From: Novosphingobium sp.
GTDB taxonomy: Bacteria > Pseudomonadota > Alphaproteobacteria > Sphingomonadales > Sphingomonadaceae
Assembly: GCA_016719755.1 (NCBI GenBank)
Contig: JADJYM010000012.1
Coordinates: forward strand, 5,001 to 69,000
Direction: 5' to 3'
Length of the DNA stretch: 64,000 nt
A model generated the notes under the pieces. It was not told where the DNA came from. It saw nothing but the letters and a program-made list of their open reading frames with translations, and did not search any database. Position numbers and translations under genes: made by a program. Below, one piece after another: positions 25,683 to 34,677 of this stretch (within the stretch, counting starts at the first letter, position 1; the number at the start of each line of letters is the position of its first letter).

Positions 25683-26861
25683 ATGAGCACCGCAAACCCC
25701 GGCATGGACGCCGACGTCTTCGAACAGTTCATCGAACAGCTGCAGCGCTATGTCCGCGAGCGGCTGATCCCGGCCGAGAAGCAGATTCTCGAGACCGACC
25801 TGATCCCCGACGACATCATGAACGAGATGCGCGAGATGGGGCTGTTCGGCCTGACCATGCCCGAGGAATTCGGCGGCGCAGGGATGAACATCAAGCAGTA
25901 CACCCGCACGATCCGGGAACTGAGCTATGCCATGCCGTGCTATCGCTCGATCACCTCGATCAACATCGGCATGGTCTGCTCGGCACTGAAGAACGGCGGC
26001 ACGGAAGAGCAGAAGGCCGAATGGCTGCCGCGTCTTGCCGCTGGTGAAATCGCCAGCTTCGGCCTGACCGAGCCGGGCTCCGGCTCGGATTCGGCGGCGA
26101 TGCAGACTATGGCGGTGAAGTCCGGCAACGGCTGGGTGCTGAACGGGACCAAGCGCTACATCACCAATTCGCCCTTCGCCAAGGTCGCGCTGATCATGGC
26201 CCGCACCAGCAAGGAAGCCCTGCCCAAGAACGCCCACGTTTCGGCCTTCATCGTGCCGATGGACACGCCCGGCATCACCGTGGGCAAGAGCGACAAGAAG
26301 ATGGGCCAGGCTGGCAGCCACATCGCCGACATCATCATGGAAGACGTCCAGTTGCCCGCCGACGCCCTGCTGGGCGGCGTGGAAGGCCGGGGCTTCATCA
26401 CCGCGATGCAGAGCCTCGACAACGGGCGCCTTTCGGTTGGTTCGGCGGCGGCCGGCTATGCCCGCCGCGCGCTCGATTCCGCGCTGCGCTATGCCAACGA
26501 GCGCAAGGCATTTGGCGAACCGATCGCCAACTTCCAGCTGATCCAGCAGATGCTGGCCGACAGCGAGATTGAGATCTACGCCGCCGAATGCATGCTGGAT
26601 GACGCCGCCGAACGCGCCGACGCGGGCGAGAACGTGCTGCGCAAGGCGGCTGCGGCCAAGGTGTTCGCCACCGAGATGTGCGGCCGCGTGGTCGACCGCG
26701 TGGTGCAGATCTATGGCGGCGCGGGCTATCTTGCCGAATACGATGCCGAACGCTTCTTCCGCGATGCCCGCATCTACCGCATCTACGAAGGCACGACCCA
26801 GATCCTCCAGCTCCAGATCGCGAAGCACATGCTGCGCGAATGGGCGGCGAACCAGGGCTGA
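25683..26861 (+). CDS. acyl-CoA dehydrogenase
   Basis: A 392-residue FAD flavoenzyme that introduces a double bond into an acyl-CoA. Family signatures include MPEEFGGAGM, FGLTEPGSGSDSAAM (FAD-binding loop), LNGTKRYITN, AYANERKAFGEPIANFQLIQ-type helix, and the C-terminal IYGGAGYLAEYDAERFFRDARIYRIYEGT with the catalytic Glu region. Length is typical of short/medium-chain members. It starts ten bases after the SDR stop with GAGGA upstream, and the CoA-transferase GTG follows five bases after its stop. Substrate chain cannot be inferred with confidence. Confidence 0.92.
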   Translation: MSTANPGMDADVFEQFIEQLQRYVRERLIPAEKQILETDLIPDDIMNEMREMGLFGLTMPEEFGGAGMNIKQYTRTIRELSYAMPCYRSITSINIGMVCSALKNGGTEEQKAEWLPRLAAGEIASFGLTEPGSGSDSAAMQTMAVKSGNGWVLNGTKRYITNSPFAKVALIMARTSKEALPKNAHVSAFIVPMDTPGITVGKSDKKMGQAGSHIADIIMEDVQLPADALLGGVEGRGFITAMQSLDNGRLSVGSAAAGYARRALDSALRYANERKAFGEPIANFQLIQQMLADSEIEIYAAECMLDDAAERADAGENVLRKAAAAKVFATEMCGRVVDRVVQIYGGAGYLAEYDAERFFRDARIYRIYEGTTQILQLQIAKHMLREWAANQG

Positions 26862-26866
26862 GCGGC

Positions 26867-28069
26867 GTGTACCCGCTGCTCCAGGGCCTTTCCGTGATAG
26901 AGGCGTCGTCGTTCGTCGCCTCGCCCACCGCCGGGCTGTATTGCGCGCAGTTCGGGGCCGAGGTGATCCGCGTCGACCAGATCGGCGGCGGGCCGGACTT
27001 CCGCCGCTGGCCGGTGACCGGCGAGAACGATTCGCTCTATTGGGAAAACCTCAACCGGGGCAAGAAGTCGGTCGCGCTGGACCTGTCCTCTCCACAGGGG
27101 CGCGAGCTCTTGCAGGAACTGGTCCGCGCCACCGGCCAGTTCATCACCAACTTCCCGGTCGGCGGATTCCTCAGCCACGAAACGCTGAGCCAGGGCCGCG
27201 CGGACCTCATCACCGTGCGCGTGATGGGCTGGGCAGACGGTGCGCCAGCGCTCGATTACACGGTCAACAACGCTGTCGGCTATCCGATGATGACCGGCCC
27301 CGGACCGGAGCCGGTCAACCACGTTCTGCCCGCCTGGGATCTGCTTTCCGGCGCCTATGCGGCCTTTGCCCTGCTTGCCGCGATCCAGCGCCGCAGCGTC
27401 AGCGGCGAAGGCGGGGAAGTGCGCATTCCGCTGTCGGATGTTGCCATCGGCACGGTCGCCAATCTCGGCGGCATCGCCGAAGTGCTCTACTCGGGCGAGA
27501 ACCGTCCGCGCCTCGGCAACGCGGTCTACGGCCTGTTCGGGCGCGATTTCGTGACGGCCGATGGCCAGCGGACGATGATCGTGGTGGTCACTCCGCGCCA
27601 GTGGAGCAACCTGATCGCCGCGCTGGGGCTGGAAGGGCCTGTCGCCGCAGTCGAGGCGGAACGCGGCGTCTCCTTCGCGAAGGACGATGGCCTGCGCTAT
27701 GACCACCGCGATGCACTGTTCCCGCTGTTCGAGGCGGCAATCGGTGCGCGCAGCCATGCCGATCTTGCCGCCGCGCTGGATGCGGGCGGGATCGTTCACA
27801 GCGCCTATCGCACGATGCTCGACGCCGCGCGCGATCCCCGGCTGGTGGGCGACAACCCGATGTTCAGCGCGTTCGATGCCAACCCGTCGGGCTTTGCCTA
27901 TCCGGCGGCCGGCCCGTTCGGCACCGTGCCGCAGCTGGAACGCGGCGCGCCGCAAGCCGCCCCGCGCAACGGCCAGCATTCGGAACAGGTGCTGGCCGAA
28001 CGCCTCAACCTCTCCTCGGGCGAGATCGCCCGCCTGATCGACACCGGAATTGTAGGAACCCCGTCATGA
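26867..28069 (+). CDS. CaiB/BaiF-type (class III) CoA-transferase
   Basis: A 400-residue class III CoA-transferase. Recognisable parts are the N-terminal GLSVIEASSFVASPTAGLYCAQFGAEVIRVD, GPDFRRWP, YWENLNRGKKSVALDLSSPQGRELL and FITNFPVGG motifs. The region normally holding the catalytic Asp reads ALDYTVNNAVGYP, so Asp is present at or near the expected place. It would move CoA onto the free acid that enters this pathway. The GTG start at 26867 follows an AGGG; the frame is open upstream but overlaps the previous gene. Its stop overlaps the thiolase ATG. Confidence 0.88.
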   Translation: MYPLLQGLSVIEASSFVASPTAGLYCAQFGAEVIRVDQIGGGPDFRRWPVTGENDSLYWENLNRGKKSVALDLSSPQGRELLQELVRATGQFITNFPVGGFLSHETLSQGRADLITVRVMGWADGAPALDYTVNNAVGYPMMTGPGPEPVNHVLPAWDLLSGAYAAFALLAAIQRRSVSGEGGEVRIPLSDVAIGTVANLGGIAEVLYSGENRPRLGNAVYGLFGRDFVTADGQRTMIVVVTPRQWSNLIAALGLEGPVAAVEAERGVSFAKDDGLRYDHRDALFPLFEAAIGARSHADLAAALDAGGIVHSAYRTMLDAARDPRLVGDNPMFSAFDANPSGFAYPAAGPFGTVPQLERGAPQAAPRNGQHSEQVLAERLNLSSGEIARLIDTGIVGTPS

Positions 28070-29277
28070 CCCTTCGCCGCGCAGCCATCGTCTCGCCCAT
28101 CCGTACCGCCGTCGGCAAGTTCGGGGGGGCGCTGTCCTCGCTGACCGCCGGACAACTGGGTGCAACCGTCCTCAAGGCCCTGGTCGAGCGCACGAAGATC
28201 GATCCCTCGCGCGTTGATGACGTGATCTTCGCGCAAGGCTATGGCAACGGCGAGGCGCCGTGCATCGCCCACTGGTCGTGGCTGCTTGCCGGCCTGCCGG
28301 AAGAAGTGCCCGGCTATCAGCTTGACCGCCGCTGCGGTTCGGGCCTGCAGGCGATCGTCAACGCGGCGATGATGGTCCAGACCGGCGTGTCGGACGTGGT
28401 CGTCGCGGGTGGCTGCGAATCCATGTCCAACGTCGAGCATTACTCGATCGACATCCGCAAGGGCGTGCGTGCGGGCAACCTGACCCTGCATGACCGCCTG
28501 ACGCGCGGCCGGGTGATGAGCCAGCCGATCGAGCGCTACGGCGTGATCAGCGGCATGATCGAGACAGCGGAAAACCTTGCGAAGGACTGGAACATCAGCC
28601 GCGAGGCCTGCGACGCCTATGCCGCGCGCAGCCATCAGCGCGCCGCCGCCGCGTGGTCGAACGGCCTGTTCGCCGATGAACTCGTGCCGGTGGAAGTGCC
28701 ACAGAAGAAGGGCGATCCGCTCGTCTTCGCCCATGACGAGGGCTACCGCCCCGACGCCAGCATGGAAACGCTTGGCAAGCTCCGCCCGCTGGAAGGCGGT
28801 GTGGTGACGGCTGGCAATGCCAGCCAGCAGAACGACGCCGGCGCCGCCTGTCTGGTCGTGGCCGAAGACAAGCTGGAGGAACTGGGCCTTGAACCCATCG
28901 CCTTCTTCCATTCGTGGGCGGCGGCGGGCTGCGATCCCAGCCGCATGGGCTATGGCCCGGTCCCCGCGAGCGAACGGCTGTTCGCCCGCAACGGGCTGTC
29001 GTGGAACGACATTGGCCTGGTCGAACTGAACGAGGCTTTCGCGCCGCAGGTGCTCGCCTGCCTCAAGGGCTGGGGCTGGTCGGACGACGACAGTCGCCAC
29101 GATATGCTGAACGTCAACGGCTCGGGCATTTCGCTCGGCCATCCGATCGGCGCGACCGGCGGGCGCATCCTTGCCAACCTGACCCGCGAGATGCAGCGCC
29201 GCGACGTGCGCTATGGGCTGGAAACCATGTGCATCGGCGGCGGCCAGGGCATCGCAGCGGTGTTCGAGAAGGCCTGA
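28066..29277 (+). CDS. thiolase (acetyl-CoA acyltransferase)
   Basis: A 403-residue thiolase II-type enzyme that splits a 3-ketoacyl-CoA, the last step of a beta-oxidation round. The nucleophilic Cys90 is in LDRRCGSGLQA. The C-terminal NVNGSGISLGHPIGATG (catalytic His) and MCIGGGQGIA (second Cys) are intact. The ATG overlaps the CoA-transferase stop, and the next acyl-CoA dehydrogenase starts one base after its stop. Length and motifs are ordinary for degradative thiolases. Confidence 0.93.
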   Translation: MTLRRAAIVSPIRTAVGKFGGALSSLTAGQLGATVLKALVERTKIDPSRVDDVIFAQGYGNGEAPCIAHWSWLLAGLPEEVPGYQLDRRCGSGLQAIVNAAMMVQTGVSDVVVAGGCESMSNVEHYSIDIRKGVRAGNLTLHDRLTRGRVMSQPIERYGVISGMIETAENLAKDWNISREACDAYAARSHQRAAAAWSNGLFADELVPVEVPQKKGDPLVFAHDEGYRPDASMETLGKLRPLEGGVVTAGNASQQNDAGAACLVVAEDKLEELGLEPIAFFHSWAAAGCDPSRMGYGPVPASERLFARNGLSWNDIGLVELNEAFAPQVLACLKGWGWSDDDSRHDMLNVNGSGISLGHPIGATGGRILANLTREMQRRDVRYGLETMCIGGGQGIAAVFEKA

Positions 29278-29278
29278 C

Positions 29279-30877
29279 ATGGCGATCGATACCGCGCACC
29301 TGCTGGGCCTCGCGCGCGGCTACGAGGCGCTGGCCCGCGCCGCTCTGGCCAAGCGGCTGGAAGGCCGCCGGATCGACGAGGAACAGCGCGCGGCCCACGG
29401 GCTGGCGTGGATCGCCACCAGCGTCGCCGCGCTTGAGGCGCTGGCGGCATGGGAAAAGGCGGGCGCGGGGCTCAACCCGCTAGACGCCCTTGTCACCCGG
29501 CTGGGCTTTGCCGAAACGCTGGCCCAGCTGGTCGGCGGCCTGCCGATGGGACAGAACGAGCTGCTCCGTCCGGCGGACCTTGGCCTGGCCGATGCGGCGC
29601 GCGATCTGGCCGATGCCTGCGGCGACCTGCTGAACGCGGATCACGCATCGGCACGCGCCGAGCTTGCCCAATTGCTGGCCCAGGGGCTGTGGCCCTCGGA
29701 AACGCTTGGCGACGCCGATCTCGACGCGATCCGCGATCAGTTCCGCCGCTTTACCGAAGCGGAAATCCTGCCCAATGCCCACAAGTGGCACCTGGCCAAT
29801 GATCTGATCCCGGACGCAACCGTCGCCGCCATGGCGCAGCTTGGCACGTTCGGCGTCTGCATTCCCGAGGAGTTCGGCGGGCTGGGCCTATCGAAACTGG
29901 TCATGTGTCTCGTCACCGAGGAGCTGTCGCGCGGCTGGATCGGCGCGGGCTCGCTCGGCACCCGCAGCGAAATCGCGGGCGAGCTTATCACCCACGGCGG
30001 TACGGCGGAACAGAAGGCCCACTGGCTGCCCCGGATCGCAAGCGGCGAAGTGCTGCCCACTGCGGTGTTCACCGAACCCGATGTCGGATCAGACCTCGGC
30101 TCGCTCCAGACCCGGGCGCGGCGCACGGAAACGGGCGAATGGCGGATCGACGGGGCCAAGACCTGGATCACCCACGCCAGCCGCTCTGACCTGATGACCC
30201 TGCTGGCACGCACCCTGCCCGATGCCAGAGGCTATGCCGGCCTGTCGATGCTGCTGGTCCCCAAGCCGCGCGGCACCGAAGCCGACCCCTTCCCCGCCGA
30301 AGGCATGGCCGGCAGCGAGATCGAGGTGCTGGGCTATCGCGGGATGCGCGAATATGCGCTGTCGTTCGATGGCATGACGGCCCCCGCCGACGCCCTGCTG
30401 GGCGGCGAGGAAGGCCAGGGCTTCAAGCAGCTGATGCGCACGTTCGAGGGCGCCCGCATCCAGACCGCCGCGCGCGCCGTCGGCGTGGCCCGCCGGGCGC
30501 TGGAACTGGGGCTGGACTATGCGCTGGGCCGCAAACAGTTCGGCAAGGCGATCGCGGCCTTCCCGCGCGTTGCCGACAAGCTGGCGATGAGCCTCGTTGA
30601 CCTGATCCTCTCGCGCGAGCTGACCTATGCCGCCGCGCGGGCCAAGGATTCGGGCAAGCGCTGCGACATTGAGGCCGGGATGGCCAAGCTGCTCGCCGCC
30701 CGCGCCGCCTGGTCCAACGCCGACGCCAGCCTGCAAATCCATGGCGGCAACGGCTATGCGCTGGAATACGAGATCAGCCGCGTGCTGTGCGATGCCCGGA
30801 TCCTCAACATTTTCGAGGGCGCGGCGGAAATCCAGGCCCAGGTGATCGCCCGCGGCCTGCTCGAAGGACGCAACTGA
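29279..30877 (+). CDS. long acyl-CoA dehydrogenase with N-terminal extension
   Basis: A 532-residue acyl-CoA dehydrogenase family protein, about 150 residues longer than usual. The extra N-terminal part (residues 1 to about 150, helical, Ala/Leu-rich) has no motif I recognise. The core then shows CIPEEFGGLGLSKLVMCLV, AVFTEPDVGSDLGSLQTRA, IDGAKTWITHASRSDLMTLLAR, and the C-terminal LQIHGGNGYALEYEISRVLCDARILNIFEGAAEIQ. Such long forms are common in alphaproteobacterial catabolic clusters for cyclic or branched acids. It belongs to the same operon; a 103-base gap with a palindrome follows before the dehydratase. Confidence 0.9.
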   Translation: MAIDTAHLLGLARGYEALARAALAKRLEGRRIDEEQRAAHGLAWIATSVAALEALAAWEKAGAGLNPLDALVTRLGFAETLAQLVGGLPMGQNELLRPADLGLADAARDLADACGDLLNADHASARAELAQLLAQGLWPSETLGDADLDAIRDQFRRFTEAEILPNAHKWHLANDLIPDATVAAMAQLGTFGVCIPEEFGGLGLSKLVMCLVTEELSRGWIGAGSLGTRSEIAGELITHGGTAEQKAHWLPRIASGEVLPTAVFTEPDVGSDLGSLQTRARRTETGEWRIDGAKTWITHASRSDLMTLLARTLPDARGYAGLSMLLVPKPRGTEADPFPAEGMAGSEIEVLGYRGMREYALSFDGMTAPADALLGGEEGQGFKQLMRTFEGARIQTAARAVGVARRALELGLDYALGRKQFGKAIAAFPRVADKLAMSLVDLILSRELTYAAARAKDSGKRCDIEAGMAKLLAARAAWSNADASLQIHGGNGYALEYEISRVLCDARILNIFEGAAEIQAQVIARGLLEGRN

Positions 30878-30895
30878 CGGGGGATCAATCCCGGC

Positions 30896-30960
30896 CCCGT
30901 TCGCATCGAGCGAAGTCGAGACACACGCGCGGCATCTCGACTGCGCTCGATGCGAACGGG
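30896..30960. repeat. REP-like palindromic element
   Basis: Arms of 26 bases at 30896-30921 and 30935-30960 are complementary except for one position, with a 13-base loop. The arm core TTCGCATCGAGCG reads like the palindromic repeats I recall as scattered between genes in sphingomonad chromosomes. It sits between two genes of the same operon, so it may stabilise or process the transcript. I saw no second copy in this window. Confidence 0.7.
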
Positions 30961-30980
30961 AAGGTAAAAGAAGGTATGAG

Positions 30981-31832
30981 ATGAGCGAGTGGAACGCATG
31001 GATCGGGCGCGTGGAACAGCGCCATGACCGGGTCGATGAGGGCCTGCTCGCCCGCTGGCTGGCGACGTTCGACCGCGCTGCTCCTGCCGATGGCACCGTG
31101 CCGCAGGGCTTCCACTGGTGCCTGTGCACGCCCGATGCCGCCACTGCCCGGCTGGGGCCAGATGGCCACCCGCTGCGCGACGACAGTCCGGACAGCTTCC
31201 TGCCCCCCGTCCCCCTGCCGCGCCGGATGTGGGCATCGAGCAAGGTCGAGTTCCTGGCCCCGCTGCGCAGCGGACAGGCGGTACGGCGCACCAGCCGCGT
31301 GGCCTCGGTCACGGCCAAGCAGGGCGGCTCGGGCTCACTGGTGTTCGTCGATGTCGAGCACGAAACCTATGGCGACGACGCGCTGGCCGTGCGCGAGGTG
31401 CAATCGCTGGTCTACCGCGATGCCGCTCCCGGCGATGCTCCGCTCAGCCCCCCGCCGCCGGGGGAAGGCGCGTTCGACACTTCCACGTGGGATGCCCACC
31501 ACGTGGTCCTGCCAACCGAGCCGTTGCTGTTCCGCTATTCCGCGCTGACCTTCAACAGTCACCGCATCCATTACGACCTGCCCTATGCGCGCGATGTCGA
31601 ACGCTACCGTGCGCTGGTGGTCCACGGGCCGCTCACTTCCACCCTGCTGCTCGCCCTGGCGCAGCGCGAACTGGGCGACAATGCGCTGAAAAGCTTCGCG
31701 TTCCGTGGCCTTTCCCCGGCAATGTGCGGCGAGGCGCTGCATCTGGCGATGCGGGGGGCGGAGGCGGGCTTTGAACTTGGCGCCTTTGCCGCCGATGGCA
31801 GGCAAGTCGCCAGCGCCAGCGCCTCGGTCTGA
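30981..31832 (+). CDS. hot-dog fold acyl-CoA dehydratase (HTD2/mesaconyl-CoA hydratase-like)
   Basis: A 283-residue double hot-dog protein of the FAS1-type dehydratase/HTD2 group, which includes mesaconyl-C4-CoA hydratase. The N-terminal half carries an FLPPVPLPRRMWASSKVEF stretch. The second half has the hydratase signature FRYSALTFNSHRIHYDLPYA and VVHGPLTSTLLL. It would add or remove water at a 2-enoyl-CoA, completing the set dehydrogenase/hydratase/SDR/thiolase in this operon. It ends three bases before the convergent ATPase gene's stop. Confidence 0.82.
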   Translation: MSEWNAWIGRVEQRHDRVDEGLLARWLATFDRAAPADGTVPQGFHWCLCTPDAATARLGPDGHPLRDDSPDSFLPPVPLPRRMWASSKVEFLAPLRSGQAVRRTSRVASVTAKQGGSGSLVFVDVEHETYGDDALAVREVQSLVYRDAAPGDAPLSPPPPGEGAFDTSTWDAHHVVLPTEPLLFRYSALTFNSHRIHYDLPYARDVERYRALVVHGPLTSTLLLALAQRELGDNALKSFAFRGLSPAMCGEALHLAMRGAEAGFELGAFAADGRQVASASASV

Positions 31833-31835
31833 CCG

Positions 31836-33305
31836 TCAGGCTTCCAGCGGCTCGGTCGCAAGGCCCAGCTCAGGGATCGAGACTGAACGGCGGCCACTGA
31901 AATCGGTTCGCACCACGATCAGCCCGCTGCGTTCGTAGTGGTCGATCAGGCGGCGAATGCGGCCCGGAGAACTGGTGCCGTAGACGCGGGCAAGCTCATC
32001 GTCGTCCGGGCACGGCAGGCCTTGCTGCGCGGCGCGGGCGATAACCAGAAACGGGGCGAGCAGATCGTCGGCCAGCGGCTGCGCCACGCGCAGGATATCC
32101 TGCCAAGGGCCACCCGGTTCGTCGCTGACCCCCGCCACAGCCATGGCGAAGCGGCGGCGAAATGTCGCCATATCGACATGGCCGGCGGTGAGCCGCTGCA
32201 TCCGGCACCGGACGGAGAAGTCCTGGAACAGTTTGGCCGGGGTCTGGAACGTGCAGCCTTCTTCCGCCGCCATGTCGATCAGGATCCGGTCTACCGCAAG
32301 GTCGATTTCGGCCTGCGAGGGCGCGAACAGCTGTGGCTGCTCCACCGGCTCCACCGCGTCGAGCGGGACGGCAGCAATCTGTTCGAGCAGTTCATCGGCC
32401 GCCGGGACCATCGGCGCGGGCGGCGGCGCGGGCGGCGCGGCCTCATCCAGGTGCAGGTCTTCGTGGAGCAGCGCGTGCAGCGCATCGGGCGAGGCCGTGG
32501 GCGGCGGGGCCAGCTTCTGCACCATCACCCGCGCGCCGGTTCGCACCGCGCCGATCCGCACCGCCACCGGGCGGCGGCTGATCGCCGGTCCAAGCCCCAG
32601 GAACTCGCCGCGCGCCAGATCGCGGATCTGCTCGGCCTGGCGGCGTTCCATGCCCAGCAGGTCGGCCGCGCGCGCCATGTCGATATCGAGGAAGGTCCGG
32701 CCCATCAGGAAGTTCGAGGCTTCCGCCGCCACGTTCTTGGCCAGCTTCGCCAGCCGCTGGGTGGCAACGATCCCGGCCAGCCCGCGCTTGCGGCCCCGGC
32801 ACATCAGGTTGGTCATCGCCGCCAGGCTGAGCCGCCGGGCCTCGTCGCTGACCTCTCCCGCCACGGCGGGGGCGAACATCTGGGCCTCGTCCACCACCAC
32901 CAGGGCGGGAAACCACTGTTCGCGCGGGGCATCGAACAGTGCGGAAAGGAACAACGCGGCGCAGCGCATCTGCGCCTCGATCTCCAGCCCGTCGAGCGCA
33001 AGCACCACCGAGGCGCGGTGCTGGCGGATGCGCGCGGCCAGCCGGGTCAGTTCCGCCGCCGAATAGGCCGCGCCATCGACCACGATATGCCCGAACACGT
33101 CGGCCAGGGTGACGAAATCACCCTCAGGGTCGATCACCACCTGCTGGACGATTCCGGCGCTTTCCTCAAGAATGCGGCGCAGCAGGTGCGACTTGCCCGA
33201 GCCGCTGTTGCCCTGCACCAGCAGGCGGGTGGCCAGCAGTTCCTCGACATCGATAATGACCGGACGGTCGCTCTGGTCGGTTCCGATCTGGATGGGCGCG
33301 CTCAC
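31836..33305 (-). CDS. HerA-like P-loop ATPase
   Basis: A 489-residue FtsK/HerA-superfamily ATPase. Walker A is GNSGSGKS (residues 32-39), Walker B LVVVDEAQMF near residue 140, and an ATQRLAKLAKNV sensor-like motif follows near 183. Middle residues about 285-340 are a Pro/Ala-rich linker, and the C-terminus looks like a winged-helix segment (ELARVYGTSSPGRIRRLIDHYERSGLIVV). HerA proteins move DNA in repair or defence, often with NurA, but no nuclease gene is beside it. It is not a VirD4 coupling protein: there are no membrane spans. Convergent with the acyl-CoA operon. Confidence 0.78.
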   Translation of the reverse strand: MSAPIQIGTDQSDRPVIIDVEELLATRLLVQGNSGSGKSHLLRRILEESAGIVQQVVIDPEGDFVTLADVFGHIVVDGAAYSAAELTRLAARIRQHRASVVLALDGLEIEAQMRCAALFLSALFDAPREQWFPALVVVDEAQMFAPAVAGEVSDEARRLSLAAMTNLMCRGRKRGLAGIVATQRLAKLAKNVAAEASNFLMGRTFLDIDMARAADLLGMERRQAEQIRDLARGEFLGLGPAISRRPVAVRIGAVRTGARVMVQKLAPPPTASPDALHALLHEDLHLDEAAPPAPPPAPMVPAADELLEQIAAVPLDAVEPVEQPQLFAPSQAEIDLAVDRILIDMAAEEGCTFQTPAKLFQDFSVRCRMQRLTAGHVDMATFRRRFAMAVAGVSDEPGGPWQDILRVAQPLADDLLAPFLVIARAAQQGLPCPDDDELARVYGTSSPGRIRRLIDHYERSGLIVVRTDFSGRRSVSIPELGLATEPLEA

Positions 33306-33425
33306 GCTGGCGGGCCTAGTCGGCTGCGGGGATTCGCACCAAGCGCGCGCGCAAGGTTTTCCAGAGGTTTGGCGCGCCCGGAGCCGGCACCGCCGCTCCG
33401 GACGCGTTTTCAGGCTAACACGGTA

Positions 33426-34658
33426 TCAGGGCGCGCTGCGCCGACCATAGGTGATCAGCCCGATCGGGTTGAGCAGGTCATTGGCCGGATGGGCACGCAG
33501 CGCCTCTTCATCGGGTTCGGTGCCCCAGCCCGGGCGGTCGGGCACGACCATGCAGCCGTCCTCGAACTCGGGGGCATGGGTGAACAACTGCTCGTCCCAC
33601 GCGATCCGGTCGATATCGGTTTCCATGATCCTGAGATTGGGCACGGCGGCGGCGAAGTGCAGGTTCATCATCGTCGCCAGGTGGCCATAGAAGTTGTGCG
33701 GGGCCACGTTCACCTCGTGCGCGTCGGCCAGCGCGGCGATCTTCATCGCCTGCCACGCCCGTTCCACACCAGGTCGACGATTGCCACGTCGACCGCCTGC
33801 CCGCGCAGGAACGGCATGAACTGGCCCAGCCCCACCAGCGTCTCGCACGAGGCAATCGGGTGCGCGCTGTGATCGCGGATATAGGCCAGCGCGGCGGCAT
33901 CGAAGGTGTCCAGTTCCAACCAGAACAGCTCCTGCCCTGCGATCGCGCGCAGGATTTCCAGATAGCCCTCGGTCTTGGCGTTGAAATTGAGGTCGAGCAG
34001 GATCTCCACATCCGGTCCGGCTCCTTCGCGCAGCGCGTCAAGATGATCGCAGATGCCGCGCAGCACCTTGCGGTCGACGTTAAGGCCCGGTTCGAACGGC
34101 ACGCCAAAGCCGGTGGCCCAGCCGATCGGGCGGCCATCCTCATAGCGGTAGACGTTGGTCTTCAGGGCGCGGAAACCGCGCTCGCGCACTTCGCGGCCCA
34201 GCGCGACGACGCCGTCGATGCTATCGATCATCGGCTCGTACCAGGGCTTGCGGCTGATCCGCCAGGTGCCGCAGTGCGACCAGTAGACCGGCACCCGGTC
34301 GCGCATCACTCCGCCCAGCAACTGCGCGCAGGGCACGCCCAGGATCTTGGCCTTGGCATCCAGCAGCGCATTCTCGATCGCGCCTAGCGCCTGGCCGACC
34401 ACCCCGCCGGTGCCGGGGCGGGTCACCCCGCGCAGGATCGCATGGACCCGCTTCGTGATCGCCCACCCGCTCGCCCACGAAGCGTGGGGCGACCTGGTGG
34501 ATCACGTTGGTGATGCCGGGATTGCCGAAGCCTTCGTCGTATTCGCTCCAGCCGATCACGCCGTCGCTGGTGGTGATCTTGACGAAGTAATAGTTGCGCC
34601 AGCCGGCCGAGCAGGCAAGCGTTTCAACCTTGGCGATGCGGTCCTGGTGAATGGTCAT
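33426..34658 (-). CDS. mandelate racemase/muconate lactonizing enzyme family protein, twice frameshifted
   Basis: An enolase-superfamily enzyme, probably a sugar-acid dehydratase, of about 410 residues once two frame breaks are repaired. Recognisable are the N-terminal capping domain (YYFVKITTSDGVIGWSEYDEG), TRPGTGGVVGQALGAIENALLDAKAKILG, metal-ligand segments ILLDLNFN, FWLELDTFD and ASCETLVG, and the C-terminal VNVAPHNFYG with the catalytic His. The breaks are an extra base in a G-run near 34447-34449 and a missing base in a G-run near 33758-33760 (both C on the plus strand). They cancel, and the total length is an exact multiple of three. Either sequencing errors or a recent pseudogene. It shares its orientation with the GMC oxidoreductase gene 19 bases upstream. 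Confidence 0.75.
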
Positions 34659-34677
34659 CGGTTGTTCTCCCCGGGGG

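Noticed and set aside
31836-33305. HerA-like ATPase as the missing VirD4
   Set aside because: It lacks N-terminal membrane spans and lies 18 kb from the virB genes beside unrelated catabolic genes.
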